From positions 1-49,889 of the forward strand of contig NZ_BEXF01000034.1 in the NCBI RefSeq assembly GCF_002897295.1: 49,889 nucleotides of DNA, written 5' to 3'. The notes under the pieces were generated by a model that was given only the letters and a program-made list of their open reading frames with translations, searched no databases and was not told the origin of the DNA. Positions 24,773-33,747 of this stretch are shown piece by piece (position 1 is the first letter of the stretch; every line of letters begins with the position of its first letter). Both the position numbers and the translations under genes were made by a program. The DNA is from Brevibacillus reuszeri (GTDB taxonomy: Bacteria; Bacillota; Bacilli; Brevibacillales; Brevibacillaceae).

Positions 24773-25519
24773 CTACGAAGATAAATCGTGTGTTTGCTGC
24801 TTGGATGGACTCTTTTTACCAGCAAAGGGCATGTATAAAAGTGTAAACAGAGCAAATGCGACACCTTCCAGCGAGAGTATGTACCAAGGATATGGACCTA
24901 AGAAATCAATCAGACTGGCGTTCTCTGGCTTATGCGACACAAACAAATAGTTTCCACCTGTCCAGTTGTTCACTAGTAGGGCAATAACGAGCAGTACATT
25001 AAGAAAAACCATTGTTTTCCAAACAGAGCGAAAGACAGGTCGATACCCCTCAACCCAGGTCATGTACAGGCAGGCGAGAATGATTCCTGCATGTGCAAGG
25101 AAAAAATGGAAGAAGCGAAAATGAGGAAACGGATAAAACAATTCGGGTGTGATCAATGCTTGCGCGGCACCACCAATCCCGGCAAAAAATGTGATTTCAT
25201 ACAGGCTGTAATTTTTGGTAATAAGCAGCAAAGCCGAGAACAGCAGGGTGACACTGCACAGCTGTAAAGGCAGTGTAAATGCCGCGGACCAGCTGTCCGT
25301 ATATACATGCCATAGCTGGAAGCACACCTCGGACAGGATGAGAAGTCCTGCGAGTGCATAGCGCGTGAATTTGCCAGCAAAGGATGTCTGCCATTTATGC
25401 CGATAGAAATAAAGAATAGCGATCAAAGCGAGCAACAGGATGAGTGAAACGATATGGGAAGGCGAGAACAGACGAAAGGGTTCTCCTGAGATAATTAAAG
25501 AAAAATAAAGGGAATGCAT
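24773..25519 (-). CDS. YwaF/TIGR02206-like integral membrane protein
   Basis: This 248-residue protein has seven predicted membrane helices. Sequence marks recall the YwaF (TIGR02206) family: QLWHVYTDSWSAAFTLPLQLC, ITFFAGIGGAAQALITPEL, FHFFLAHAGIILACLYMTW and LVNNWTGGNYLFVSHKPENA. The function of the family is unknown. AGGAGG lies 5 bases before the ATG. It stands alone and converges with the LysR gene. Confidence 0.88.
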   Translation of the reverse strand: MHSLYFSLIISGEPFRLFSPSHIVSLILLLALIAILYFYRHKWQTSFAGKFTRYALAGLLILSEVCFQLWHVYTDSWSAAFTLPLQLCSVTLLFSALLLITKNYSLYEITFFAGIGGAAQALITPELFYPFPHFRFFHFFLAHAGIILACLYMTWVEGYRPVFRSVWKTMVFLNVLLVIALLVNNWTGGNYLFVSHKPENASLIDFLGPYPWYILSLEGVAFALFTLLYMPFAGKKSPSKQQTHDLSS

Positions 25520-25656
25520 GGTATCCTCCTGAATTCTTTATTATTTTTTATAATTGAAAGAATTCACAAAATTTTAACACAAAACACCTTATATGATATA
25601 AAGCATCGGTTATAATATAAATAGACTACATTACATCATTGAGAGGAGATATAGTC

Positions 25657-25782
25657 TTGAACTTGGTGCTGACTGAAAAACAATGCAAATCTTGCCAGGC
25701 TCGCTTAACGGAATATGAAATTGAGAACAACAATGCTCTCTGCATGGAATGCTATAAAGATGAGCAAGACGAGCAAAAGTAG
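25657..25782 (+). CDS. Small zinc-ribbon protein, 41 residues
   Basis: The product carries two CxxC knuckles (CKSC at residues 10-13 and CMEC at residues 29-32), the spacing of a zinc ribbon, followed by an acidic tail (YKDEQDEQK). The start is TTG with GAGAGGAGAT about 6 bases upstream. A TATAAT lies about 45 bases before the start. It is flanked by a long AT-rich leader and a downstream hairpin. No family is recognised; small proteins of this sort often bind nucleic acid or act as partners of larger enzymes. Confidence 0.72.
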   Translation: MNLVLTEKQCKSCQARLTEYEIENNNALCMECYKDEQDEQK

Positions 25783-25840
25783 TCACAACATGAAGAAAGG
25801 CAGCCTGCTGCCCCACATGAAATATATGCAGTGAGTCAAG

Positions 25841-25873
25841 CCCTCTCTTTTTATAGAGAGGGTTATGATTTTT
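25841..25873 (+). terminator. Hairpin after the zinc-ribbon gene
   Basis: CCCTCTC pairs with GAGAGGG across an 8-base AT loop and is followed by TTATGATTTTT. It lies 58 bases after the gene's stop. Confidence 0.65.
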
Positions 25874-25920
25874 CAGGCAACTTCAAGTGTTCCCCAAACG
25901 ACTTCATATTGACCCTCCAT
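25873..25920 (-). CDS. Possible 15-residue peptide gene
   Basis: MEGQYEVVWGTLEVA is preceded by AGGAGG at 9 bases and by TGGTATGAT (an extended -10) at 25967-25975 on the same strand. The hairpin at 25841 follows its stop. These signals together suggest a tiny expressed peptide, but the frame is open further upstream, so it could be the end of a longer frame or chance. Rest of this intergenic stretch (25921-26126): AT-rich, nothing else seen. Confidence 0.3.
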   Translation of the reverse strand: MEGQYEVVWGTLEVA

Positions 25921-26126
25921 TTTACAAATCCTCCTTTTTGGGCGAGAATGCCAAAACAACCACCAAATCATACCATATTTCCGTTTTATTTGAAAAATTC
26001 GCTCCAGATGATTGAATGCTTGTATGAATAGAAAGAATCTATTGAATTTACTCATTCACTTCACTAAACTAAAATGATAATGAGGTAACGCTTTACTAAA
26101 ATGAATCAAAGGGAGACAGAAGGCCG

Positions 26127-27710
26127 ATGAAACGTGTGGCTATTGTGGGAAGCAGTGGAGGGAATTTGTATAACCTCGGTGGGAAGGAACCAGAGAAATT
26201 ATTGAAAGAGATCATCAACCAAGCGATGGCTGCAGATATTCACATTGCGAAAATACAGTTTATCGCAGCTCAAGGCTCGATGGATATGGCGGGAAAAGAT
26301 ACGCTATCTACAGTCTATTCATGGGACGATGAGGCAAATGAAATCTTGTCCCTGTTTCGGGGGACTTTAGAAGAATGCAATCAGTATGTGCGGACGCTAG
26401 ACGAGGCTCTTTCTACTGAAATAAAAGAGGGACGAGTAGACGGATTAATCAGCATGAGTGCCGACCCGGATGGAGCCAATCAGCATGCGATAATGGCCTC
26501 GGTGGAAAAACAAATCGCGATTGTCGGTACTGGTGGGACATCTATGGCGTTGATCAGTGCCAAAGGAGCAAACGTGGTGTTAACCTCAGGTACAACAGGC
26601 ACGACAAATCGGACAAGAGCGATCAGCTTTATGACAGCGCTGTGCAAGCACTGGGGAATCTCCTATCGCCCGATCATTGGTGAATCAAACGGGGCTTCAG
26701 ATATTTCTAACAATCCGTGGAAGCGAATCAACATCCGGGGAATCATGATGTCGTCTCTACCAGGCTTTATCGCTCTAGCCCTCATTTTGGCGCTAAGTAA
26801 AATTCCGGGGCTGGATATGCTCAGCAGCGTGTTCGATGTGCTCATCAAAGCCCTGCCAGTTGTGATCGCAGCCATCGCGGCCAAGCAGGTATCGGACATG
26901 GAAGAGGTTTCGGTAGTAGCTGGGGTTTTGGCAGGTGTCTTGTCCATAGACGGAGGGATCATTGGGGGAATGATCGGTGGGATCGGCGCTGGACTCCTCG
27001 TGAATGTCCTTTTCCGCAAATGTATTGAATGGCGCTTCCCAACAACAACTGTAAATATTATTGCAGGCGGCGTATCCGGTCTTGTGGCTGGCTTGATTGT
27101 CTTTTATTTGCTTGCACCGATTGCGTTACAGGCGGGGGAATGGGTAAAAGTGTTGATCGAAGGCGCCGTTTCTGTAAGTCCTGTCGCCGCCGGTTTAATC
27201 GCCGGGCTATTGATCTGGCCAGCTATCATCGGAGGAGTTTACCATGCAGCGATTTTACCTATCGTGCTTTTGGAGATGGAAAAGACAGGGAACAGCTTTC
27301 TCGGAGCTGTCGACATGGTTGGCTTGGTCATGGTCTCAGCAGGAATTACGCTTGCTAATATCGTCTCTCCACGAGATAAAAGTGAAGCGACAGTGGCGAC
27401 TCCAGGTTTTTTGATTAATATGGGCTTTGGAACGTTTGTCGAAGCAGCTTATCCTTTTATGTTCTCCAACAAGGCTGTATTTGCAGGAGCTATCATCTCT
27501 TCGGGTATTGCCGGAATGATGGTAGGTGTATTTGATGTCAGAGGAACCGCTTATGTTCCATCTGTGATGGCACCCCTTTTGTCCAACAATATGATTGGAT
27601 TTGTTGTTGCAATGGCAACAGGTCTGGTCTGTGCATTCTTGTTTACCCTTCTGGCGAATCGAGTAGCGAAAAAAAGGGGCAAGCAATCAATCGAAAAGCT
27701 CAGCGCGTGA
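26127..27710 (+). CDS. EIIC-like (PTS_EIIC_2-type) permease with N-terminal soluble domain
   Basis: The 527-residue protein has two parts. Residues 1-190 form a soluble glycine-rich domain with GSSGGNLYNLGGKEPEKLL, MSADPDGANQ, VGTGGTSM and LTSGTTGTTNRTRA. Residues ~205-515 hold about 9-10 membrane helices, with GVLSIDGGIIGGMIGGIGAG and ATPGFLINMGFGTFVEAAYP, recalling the poorly characterised PTS_EIIC_2 (PF13303) family. No IIA or IIB phosphorylation domain is seen, so PTS-type transport is uncertain. GGGAGACAGAAGG precedes the ATG. It lies next to a GAF-PucR-type regulator and an M20 amidohydrolase, suggesting import of a conjugate such as an N-acyl or glutamate derivative (inference). Confidence 0.75.
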   Translation: MKRVAIVGSSGGNLYNLGGKEPEKLLKEIINQAMAADIHIAKIQFIAAQGSMDMAGKDTLSTVYSWDDEANEILSLFRGTLEECNQYVRTLDEALSTEIKEGRVDGLISMSADPDGANQHAIMASVEKQIAIVGTGGTSMALISAKGANVVLTSGTTGTTNRTRAISFMTALCKHWGISYRPIIGESNGASDISNNPWKRINIRGIMMSSLPGFIALALILALSKIPGLDMLSSVFDVLIKALPVVIAAIAAKQVSDMEEVSVVAGVLAGVLSIDGGIIGGMIGGIGAGLLVNVLFRKCIEWRFPTTTVNIIAGGVSGLVAGLIVFYLLAPIALQAGEWVKVLIEGAVSVSPVAAGLIAGLLIWPAIIGGVYHAAILPIVLLEMEKTGNSFLGAVDMVGLVMVSAGITLANIVSPRDKSEATVATPGFLINMGFGTFVEAAYPFMFSNKAVFAGAIISSGIAGMMVGVFDVRGTAYVPSVMAPLLSNNMIGFVVAMATGLVCAFLFTLLANRVAKKRGKQSIEKLSA

Positions 27711-27728
27711 GGCATTCTCGATTCAAAT

Positions 27729-27774
27729 CAAACACCCCAGGCTTCCTGTTATCAGGTGGAGCTTGGGGTGTTTG
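27729..27774. terminator. Terminator between the permease and the convergent regulator
   Basis: A 14-bp stem (CAAACACCCCAGGC with GCTTGGGGTGTTTG, one G-T pair) serves both convergent genes. T-rich stretches on each side are short. Confidence 0.78.
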
Positions 27775-27779
27775 GCGTT

Positions 27780-29864
27780 TTAATACGTTTGACTCAGATG
27801 GCAGGCCAAATACAGCTTGAGCCAATCTTCCGGGTCGTCGAGATCGAGATCCAGAATTTCCTCGATCTTGCGGAGGCGGTGGTAGAGCGTGTTTGGATGA
27901 ATGTGCAGCTGTTCTGCTGTAACCGAAGTAGAGCGATTGGCAGAAATGTACGCTTTTAACGTTTGCTCTAATTCGCTTGCCTGTGCTTTTGTACCGCGCA
28001 AGGGCGCTAAAATCTCCGTAATAAACTGCTCGATCTCCTCGGGAGGCTGATTGAGGAACAGGCGATTAATGCCGATTTCTTCGTAACGAATCATACCAGG
28101 CTTGTTTCGGGTAAGCAAAAAAGAGAGTGATTTGCTCGCTTCCTCCATGCTTTTGGCTGTATTCGCAAGCCCAGCATATACGCTACCGATACCGACATGC
28201 AACAGGGGCGTATCCTCGTTTTCCCACTGCTTGAAAGCGGTAGAGAGCTTTTGGATGAGATTTTTTTGAGTTCGTGAATGATCTGTGTGGAGAACGATTG
28301 TAATTTTTTCATGGAAGTTAAAAAGTAATCCGTTTTTTAATCCCAATGCCGTATGCAGCGCAGCGATCAGTCTTCGGCGACAGGCCTCTTTTTGTTTTGC
28401 ATCCTGTTTATGATGGCTCATTTGGATCAAGACGACAAAAAAAGGCTGCGTAGCGGAAAGCCCAAATTCCTTTGCTTTGACGACGATGTTAGTTGGTTCT
28501 CGGAACAGAAGCAGCTCGTTAAAAAATTCATGGCTCTTTTTGTAGGAGAGCTCTGTCAGCGAGTACGTATTGATCATCTCGAGCGCGACTATCGCCCCAG
28601 CTTGTTCGAGCACGATGATATCGAGCTTGTCCAGTGGTCGATGCAGCTCAACAACGAAGCAGCCTAGAGTGATGCTGCCATTGGTAATCGGAAATAAATG
28701 ATAGCAATTGCCAGTTGGCAGTGTGATTTCACGCGGGCTGCCTTGACGCTCCCAGCTGGAGAAAATAGGAAAGCTGGTAAAATGCTTTTCGATTGAGGTT
28801 TGGTCAGGAAACCACCGATTCTCAGTAAGATCGATCAACGCAGTTGGCAGATTGAGCATTTTGCCTATTGTTTTGGTGATGGTGCTTAAATCGGCTTCCT
28901 GGAGTGAGAGCTGGATAAATTTTTCGTGAATCTGGCTTCGTTTGACCAAATACTCATTTGCTTTGCGCTGCTCGGTATACAATTTGGCGTTATAAATCGC
29001 GATTGCGGCGAGGTCGGCAAACCCTTGCAAATGGCGGAGATCCTGCCGTGTTAACTGTCGTTTGGCTTTGATCTGATGAACAATCATCACCCCGATTGTT
29101 TCTTCGTTCATGGAGACCGGCACAGCCATCACAATCGGCTGATCAAATTCCACATTCTCTGTCACCGAAGCGTTTTTGAGCTGCTCCATGCTCTCTGGGC
29201 GAATGTTTTTCATCGCTTCTCTGGATTGCTCCCGATCAAAAATACGCCCGATACCTTCTTGAAATACTTTTCCGGTAATCCCTTCTCCGATCGCCACTTT
29301 GAAGTCGTAAATACTGGAACCCATGCCGATGCTCGCTTTCGGGATAAGCAAATTTGCATGTTGATCGTAGAGCATCAGAAAGCCACGATCGACCGCAGGA
29401 ATGGCCTGCATCGCATTTTTCATAATATGCAGCAGCAACTCGTCTATATCTAGGGAAGCAGTCAAGGAGCGCAGCCCTTGGAGCCATTGATCATGCTCCA
29501 GCCATTGATGGAGGGAAGCTTGTCGCAGCAGGGTGTACCTGACATGAACTACGAAGTGATCACAGGAAGATTGATCCTCGGGCTTGTCACAATACAACAA
29601 GGCACGAACCGGAACAGATTCGGGAGACTCGGTATTAAATACGAACAATTGGCAGCCTTTTTCGCTATCAAACCGCGTTGAATAATCGAACTGGCTAGAT
29701 GGTTCAAAATCAGGCCAGCTCCATTCCTCGCAGGCAGGCTCTTCTATTAACATTTTGTTCTCTTGGAAATAGGACCAATGTTGATGGGCCGTGGCAGTCC
29801 AAATGTGACAGGAAGTCATGGGGAATCTGGCATGGCCTGTATGAGCAGGGGTATTTGGCAGCAT
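27780..29864 (-). CDS. GAF-domain transcriptional regulator with PucR/CdaR-type C-terminal HTH
   Basis: The 694-residue protein has an unassigned N-terminus of about 120 residues, a GAF sensor domain (about 130-300: LDIDELLLHIMKNAMQAIPA, GEGITGKVFQEG), a PucR-like middle, and a C-terminal helix-turn-helix (VTAEQLHIHPNTLYHRLRKI, ending LDDPEDWLKLYLACHL) of the PucR/CdaR type. GAGGGAGAG precedes the ATG. It is convergent with the permease and divergent from the M20 amidohydrolase (261 bases), so it probably controls both. Such regulators often govern purine, sugar-acid or amino-acid-conjugate catabolism. The ligand is unknown. Confidence 0.87.
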   Translation of the reverse strand: MLPNTPAHTGHARFPMTSCHIWTATAHQHWSYFQENKMLIEEPACEEWSWPDFEPSSQFDYSTRFDSEKGCQLFVFNTESPESVPVRALLYCDKPEDQSSCDHFVVHVRYTLLRQASLHQWLEHDQWLQGLRSLTASLDIDELLLHIMKNAMQAIPAVDRGFLMLYDQHANLLIPKASIGMGSSIYDFKVAIGEGITGKVFQEGIGRIFDREQSREAMKNIRPESMEQLKNASVTENVEFDQPIVMAVPVSMNEETIGVMIVHQIKAKRQLTRQDLRHLQGFADLAAIAIYNAKLYTEQRKANEYLVKRSQIHEKFIQLSLQEADLSTITKTIGKMLNLPTALIDLTENRWFPDQTSIEKHFTSFPIFSSWERQGSPREITLPTGNCYHLFPITNGSITLGCFVVELHRPLDKLDIIVLEQAGAIVALEMINTYSLTELSYKKSHEFFNELLLFREPTNIVVKAKEFGLSATQPFFVVLIQMSHHKQDAKQKEACRRRLIAALHTALGLKNGLLFNFHEKITIVLHTDHSRTQKNLIQKLSTAFKQWENEDTPLLHVGIGSVYAGLANTAKSMEEASKSLSFLLTRNKPGMIRYEEIGINRLFLNQPPEEIEQFITEILAPLRGTKAQASELEQTLKAYISANRSTSVTAEQLHIHPNTLYHRLRKIEEILDLDLDDPEDWLKLYLACHLSQTY

Positions 29865-30125
29865 AGCTTACTCTCCCTCTTGCAAAAATCAATGCGAAAT
29901 GCTCGTGCACTCTTCCTCTTTTTTTCTGTTTGTCCACTACGAAATCCTGTTTGTGATGAAAACTTGAAGGATAAAGAATTAGAGAAATACACAATTAAAT
30001 CAAGAGAACATGGTAGATTTCCATAATGCTATTCCTCCCAAGCGTTTTTACAATAAAAGCATATATAAGGTAAAAAGCTGTGAACGGAAGTCGAAGAGAG
30101 AATCAAGAACAGAGGGGGAGTAGAT

Positions 30126-31520
30126 ATGGCAAAGTCAGATATTACGAGCTGGATTGAGGCAAATGCCGATATGTTTACCGATATGTCCAGAAAGATCTGG
30201 GAGAATCCAGAGCTGGGATATAAAGAAAGCTTTGCCTCCGCGCTTCAGATCTGCACGCTTCAGGAGGCAGGATTTCAGATTCGTACCCAAGTAGGCGATG
30301 TGGAGACTTCTTTTATTGCAGAATACGGATCGGGTAATCCTATCATCGGTATTTTAGGTGAATTCGACGCACTACCTGGCTTATCGCAAGAGGTCAGCCC
30401 TGTTCATCAGCCACTGGTTAACAACGGTCCAGGACATGGCTGCGGACATAATTTGCTGGGAACGGCAGGAGTAGAGGCGGTTATCGCCCTCAAAAAGAGA
30501 ATGGAAGCGGAAAAGATACCAGGCACCATTCGTTATTATGGCTGTGCGGCGGAAGAATTGCTTTCCGGCAAGACATTCATGGCACGGGCAGGCGTATTTG
30601 ATGATTTGGACTGCGCGCTTACTTGGCATCCGGGCAGCGGAAATACGACCAGCAATGTACGATTTCAGGCATTGTCAGCAATCGAGTTTTACTTTTCCGG
30701 GGTAACCGCTCATGCCGGATCCGCTCCGCATCTGGGGAGAAGTGCCTTAGACGCTGTAGAGCTCATGAACGTAGGCGCGAATTATATGCGAGAGCATGTC
30801 CCAGACGGAACTCGTATTCATTACCAGATAACAAATGGGGGCATGGCACCTAATATCGTGCCAGATAACGCCAGCGTCTATTATTTCCTGCGCGGAGGAA
30901 GCCGCAAGCAGGTGGACGAGCTGCAGGCCCGTTTGATCAAGATCGCACAAGGTGCCACGCTGATGACCGAGACGTCTGTTCGGTGGGAGATCAAGGCAGG
31001 CTGCTATGATACATTGCCGAATCTTGTTTTGAATGAGCATATGTATTTACAGGCAGCAGCGGCAGGACAGATGGAGTTTACCGAGGAAGAAGAGCTTTTT
31101 GCCAAGCGGCTTTGCCAAACAATCGCGCCTGTAGCAGCTGAAGCCGAAAAGGATGGCGCCAAACAAGACAGCCTTTTGGATTCTCGCTTTTATCACGATG
31201 TAAATCAAGTAGGAAAACTCTTCGGGGCATCGACAGACGTAGGAGATGTCTCCTGGATTACTCCTGTGGGACAAGTGACGACGACGTGTGCGCCGCGAGG
31301 GATTCAAGTGCATACATGGCAAGCGACTGCCTCTTTCGGCTCCACAATCGGCATGAAAGGGATGCATTACGCAGCAAAAATCATGGCGCTTGCTGCCTAC
31401 GATCTGTTACGTAATGAAGATGGCATTTTGGAAAGAGCCAAAGCTGAGTTCGCTGCAAGCACCAATGGATTCTGTTATCGTGCGGGAATACCGGACGATG
31501 TAAAGCCGCCAAAGCTATAA
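30126..31520 (+). CDS. M20 family amidohydrolase (AbgB-like)
   Basis: This 464-residue zinc-dependent enzyme has the M20 motifs: GILGEFDALPGLSQ (about residues 76-89), GHGCGHNLLGTAGVEA (about 102-117) with metal-binding His, CAAEELLSGKTFMARAG, and LTWHPGS. The dimerisation domain contains EFYFSGVTAHAGSAPHLGRS. The sequence recalls p-aminobenzoyl-glutamate hydrolase subunit B and N-acyl amino acid hydrolases. AGAGGGGGAGTAGAT precedes the ATG. It is divergent from the GAF-PucR regulator and may act on the compound imported by the permease. Exact substrate unknown. Confidence 0.88.
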   Translation: MAKSDITSWIEANADMFTDMSRKIWENPELGYKESFASALQICTLQEAGFQIRTQVGDVETSFIAEYGSGNPIIGILGEFDALPGLSQEVSPVHQPLVNNGPGHGCGHNLLGTAGVEAVIALKKRMEAEKIPGTIRYYGCAAEELLSGKTFMARAGVFDDLDCALTWHPGSGNTTSNVRFQALSAIEFYFSGVTAHAGSAPHLGRSALDAVELMNVGANYMREHVPDGTRIHYQITNGGMAPNIVPDNASVYYFLRGGSRKQVDELQARLIKIAQGATLMTETSVRWEIKAGCYDTLPNLVLNEHMYLQAAAAGQMEFTEEEELFAKRLCQTIAPVAAEAEKDGAKQDSLLDSRFYHDVNQVGKLFGASTDVGDVSWITPVGQVTTTCAPRGIQVHTWQATASFGSTIGMKGMHYAAKIMALAAYDLLRNEDGILERAKAEFAASTNGFCYRAGIPDDVKPPKL

Positions 31521-31562
31521 GAAACAAGGTATCAAGTTAGCTTTGTGTGAACAAATATAAAG

Positions 31563-31597
31563 CAAAAACACCATGCAGGAAGAATCTGCATGGTGTT
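31563..31597 (-). terminator. Terminator of the Gmad2 lipoprotein gene
   Basis: AACACCATGCAG pairs perfectly with CTGCATGGTGTT over 12 bp. On the minus strand the stem is followed by TTTTTGC, so it serves the leftward gene. It may also stop the M20 transcript. Confidence 0.85.
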
Positions 31598-31612
31598 GCG
31601 CCGAGATTCCCA

Positions 31613-32119
31613 TCATTTTTCCGGCAAAGGAATGATAAGCTCCATTCGGCGACTGCCGTCCTTCATGCTCGTTTCAAACAAAATCAGCATGAGTGTTGTA
31701 TTCGGATCAGCCTTTTTCACTTTCACTGTGTGGGTGAAATCGCCCCATTCAGGAGCGCCAGCAGAGGTTTGGATCGAGCCCTGGGTCAGTTCATTGTGTC
31801 CGTCCTCTACGACGTAGCTGACTGTTCCCTCAAACACTTGTGCCTGACCTTTTACTTCAAACGTATCTGTCCCCGTTTTCTTAACGGTAACGTTTCGGAA
31901 AATATCATTGGCATAGACGCCTTCGGATGAATCAGGCTGCTCTGCAGCTGGAGGTTTTTCAGCCGGTGTCTGTGGCTGTGCAGGTGTTTCAGGCTGAGTG
32001 CTAGGTGTCTCTGGTTGGGTTGTGGTAGGAGGCGTTTGTGGCTCCACTGAGCTTTGCGTGCCACCTGTGCAGCCCTGGAGCACTCCTACGGTCAACAGCA
32101 GCAAAAGAAACTTTTTCAT
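31613..32119 (-). CDS. Lipoprotein with Gmad2 (spore germination-associated Ig-like) domain
   Basis: The 168-residue protein has a lipobox (LQGC, Cys17), a Pro/Gln/Thr-rich linker (about residues 20-65, with repeated QPETP units) and a C-terminal beta domain with FEVKGQAQVFEGTVSYVVED, GAPEWGDFTHTVKV and RRMELIIPLPE, the pattern of Gmad2 domains often linked to spore germination proteins. It is probably surface-exposed. GAGGGAT precedes the ATG at this position; a longer frame to 32248 is not supported. Confidence 0.85.
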   Translation of the reverse strand: MKKFLLLLLTVGVLQGCTGGTQSSVEPQTPPTTTQPETPSTQPETPAQPQTPAEKPPAAEQPDSSEGVYANDIFRNVTVKKTGTDTFEVKGQAQVFEGTVSYVVEDGHNELTQGSIQTSAGAPEWGDFTHTVKVKKADPNTTLMLILFETSMKDGSRRMELIIPLPEK

Positions 32120-32274
32120 GGTATCCCTCGATTCTGTCGGTTTGTTGTGAGTCCTACCTGCTAGTAAGACGTAAAAATGAAAGCGTTTGTTACAAGAAAG
32201 GGCTATCTTAGGCGAACTGTGATAGAATGGGGAGGAAGCAGTAACCACTATCCTAGAAAGCTGGTCGAAAAAGA

Positions 32275-33699
32275 ATGGTACAACAAACGTATCGAATTGA
32301 AAAGGATTTTCTCGGGGAGAAGGAAATTCCTGTCGATGCCTATTACGGCGTCCAAACTATGCGTGCGACGGAGAACTTTCCAATCACAGGATACCGTCTA
32401 CATTCTTCACTGATCATCGCAATGGCAATGGTAAAGAAGGCAGCAGCGATTGCCAACATGGAAGTATCTCGACTGAATCCTCGCCTCGGCAATGCAATTG
32501 TCCAAGCTGCAGAGGAAATCATTGAAGGACAATGGCATGATCAGTTTATTGTAGACCCGATCCAAGGTGGAGCAGGCACTTCCATCAATATGAACGCAAA
32601 CGAAGTGATTGCCAACCGCGGACTTGAGATTTTGGGAGAGAAAAAAGGAGATTACTTCAATCTCAGCCCGAATACACATGTCAACATGTCTCAGTCCACG
32701 AATGACGCATTCCCGACAGCGATTCACATTTCTACACTGGACCTGTTGGAAAAGCTGCTCGTAACGATGGAAGCGATGCATGATGCATTTGGCAAAAAGG
32801 CAACAGAATTTGATGATGTAATCAAAATGGGACGGACTCATTTGCAGGACGCTGTTCCAATCCGTTTGGGCCAAGAGTTCGAGGCGTATCGTCGTGTGCT
32901 GGATCGCGATATCAAAAGAATCAAACAATCTCGTCAGCACCTGTATGAAGTAAATATGGGAGCGACTGCTGTAGGTACCGGTTTGAATGCAGATCCGAGT
33001 TACATTACGACAGTTGTGGAGCAATTAGCGAAAATTACAGGCTTCCCACTGACAGGAGCGGACCATCTGGTTGATGCAACACAAAACACAGATGCCTATA
33101 CAGAAGTTTCTGCTGCACTCAAGGTTTGCATGATGAACATGTCCAAAATTGCCAACGATTTGCGCCTGATGGCATCTGGACCACGTGCAGGACTGGGAGA
33201 AATCTCATTGCCAGCTCGCCAGCCAGGTTCTTCTATCATGCCAGGGAAAGTAAATCCGGTTATGGCTGAAGTGATTAACCAGGTAGCTTTCCAAGTCATT
33301 GGGAACGATCATACCATTTGCTTGGCTTCCGAGGCAGGACAGCTGGAGCTGAACGTAATGGAGCCAGTACTCGTCTTCAACCTGCTGCAATCGATCAGCA
33401 TTATGGACAACGCGTTCCGTGCATTTACGAAGTATTGCCTGGAAGGAATTGAGGCAAACCGCGAGCGCATGAGAGAATATGTAGAAAAAAGCGTTGGCGT
33501 CATCACTGCCGTAAACCCGCATCTTGGCTATGAAACAGCAGCGCGCATTGCACGCGAAGCCATTTTGACTGGGAAATCTGTTCGTGAGCTGTGCCTCCAA
33601 CACAATGTATTGACGGAGGAAGAGCTGGACTTGATTTTGGATCCATTCGAAATGACACATCCAGGAATTGCTGGTGCGTCTTTGCTCGATCGCAATTAA
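32275..33699 (+). CDS. aspA: Aspartate ammonia-lyase
   Basis: The enzyme converts L-aspartate to fumarate and ammonia. The 474-residue protein carries the fumarase/aspartase signature GSSIMPGKVNP (about residues 318-328). Other marks are VDAYYGVQTMRATENFPITG, GGAGTSINMNANEVIANRG, NMSQSTNDAFPTAIH and MGRTHLQDAVP. Aspartase fits better than fumarase because of the RATENF and NMNANEVIANR pattern. The ribosome binding site is weak (GAAAAAGA). A partial cre-like half site (TGAAAGCGTTTGTT) lies about 85 bases before the start and may link it to CcpA, but only weakly. No ansA or ansB neighbour is present. A terminator follows. Confidence 0.93.
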   Translation: MVQQTYRIEKDFLGEKEIPVDAYYGVQTMRATENFPITGYRLHSSLIIAMAMVKKAAAIANMEVSRLNPRLGNAIVQAAEEIIEGQWHDQFIVDPIQGGAGTSINMNANEVIANRGLEILGEKKGDYFNLSPNTHVNMSQSTNDAFPTAIHISTLDLLEKLLVTMEAMHDAFGKKATEFDDVIKMGRTHLQDAVPIRLGQEFEAYRRVLDRDIKRIKQSRQHLYEVNMGATAVGTGLNADPSYITTVVEQLAKITGFPLTGADHLVDATQNTDAYTEVSAALKVCMMNMSKIANDLRLMASGPRAGLGEISLPARQPGSSIMPGKVNPVMAEVINQVAFQVIGNDHTICLASEAGQLELNVMEPVLVFNLLQSISIMDNAFRAFTKYCLEGIEANRERMREYVEKSVGVITAVNPHLGYETAARIAREAILTGKSVRELCLQHNVLTEEELDLILDPFEMTHPGIAGASLLDRN

Positions 33700-33710
33700 G
33701 CAATGCAACG

Positions 33711-33742
33711 AAAACTCCCGTACCTAACAGGCGGGAGTTTTT
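33711..33742 (+). terminator. Terminator after aspA
   Basis: AAAACTCCCG pairs with CGGGAGTTTT over 10 bp and is followed by TT. It can also serve the convergent pdaA. Confidence 0.87.
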
Positions 33743-33747
33743 GTTCG

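Noticed and set aside
26080..26100. Possible CcpA or PTS regulatory site before the EIIC-like gene
   Set aside because: GGTAACGCTTTAC looks similar to cre at first, but the central spacing does not match the consensus.
32178..32191. cre-like site before aspA
   Set aside because: Only the left part matches the CcpA consensus; the last three positions fail. It is mentioned in the aspA entry, not annotated.
32407..33024. 205-codon minus-strand frame inside aspA
   Set aside because: Antisense to strongly conserved aspartase sequence; it has no start signal and its translation is not protein-like.
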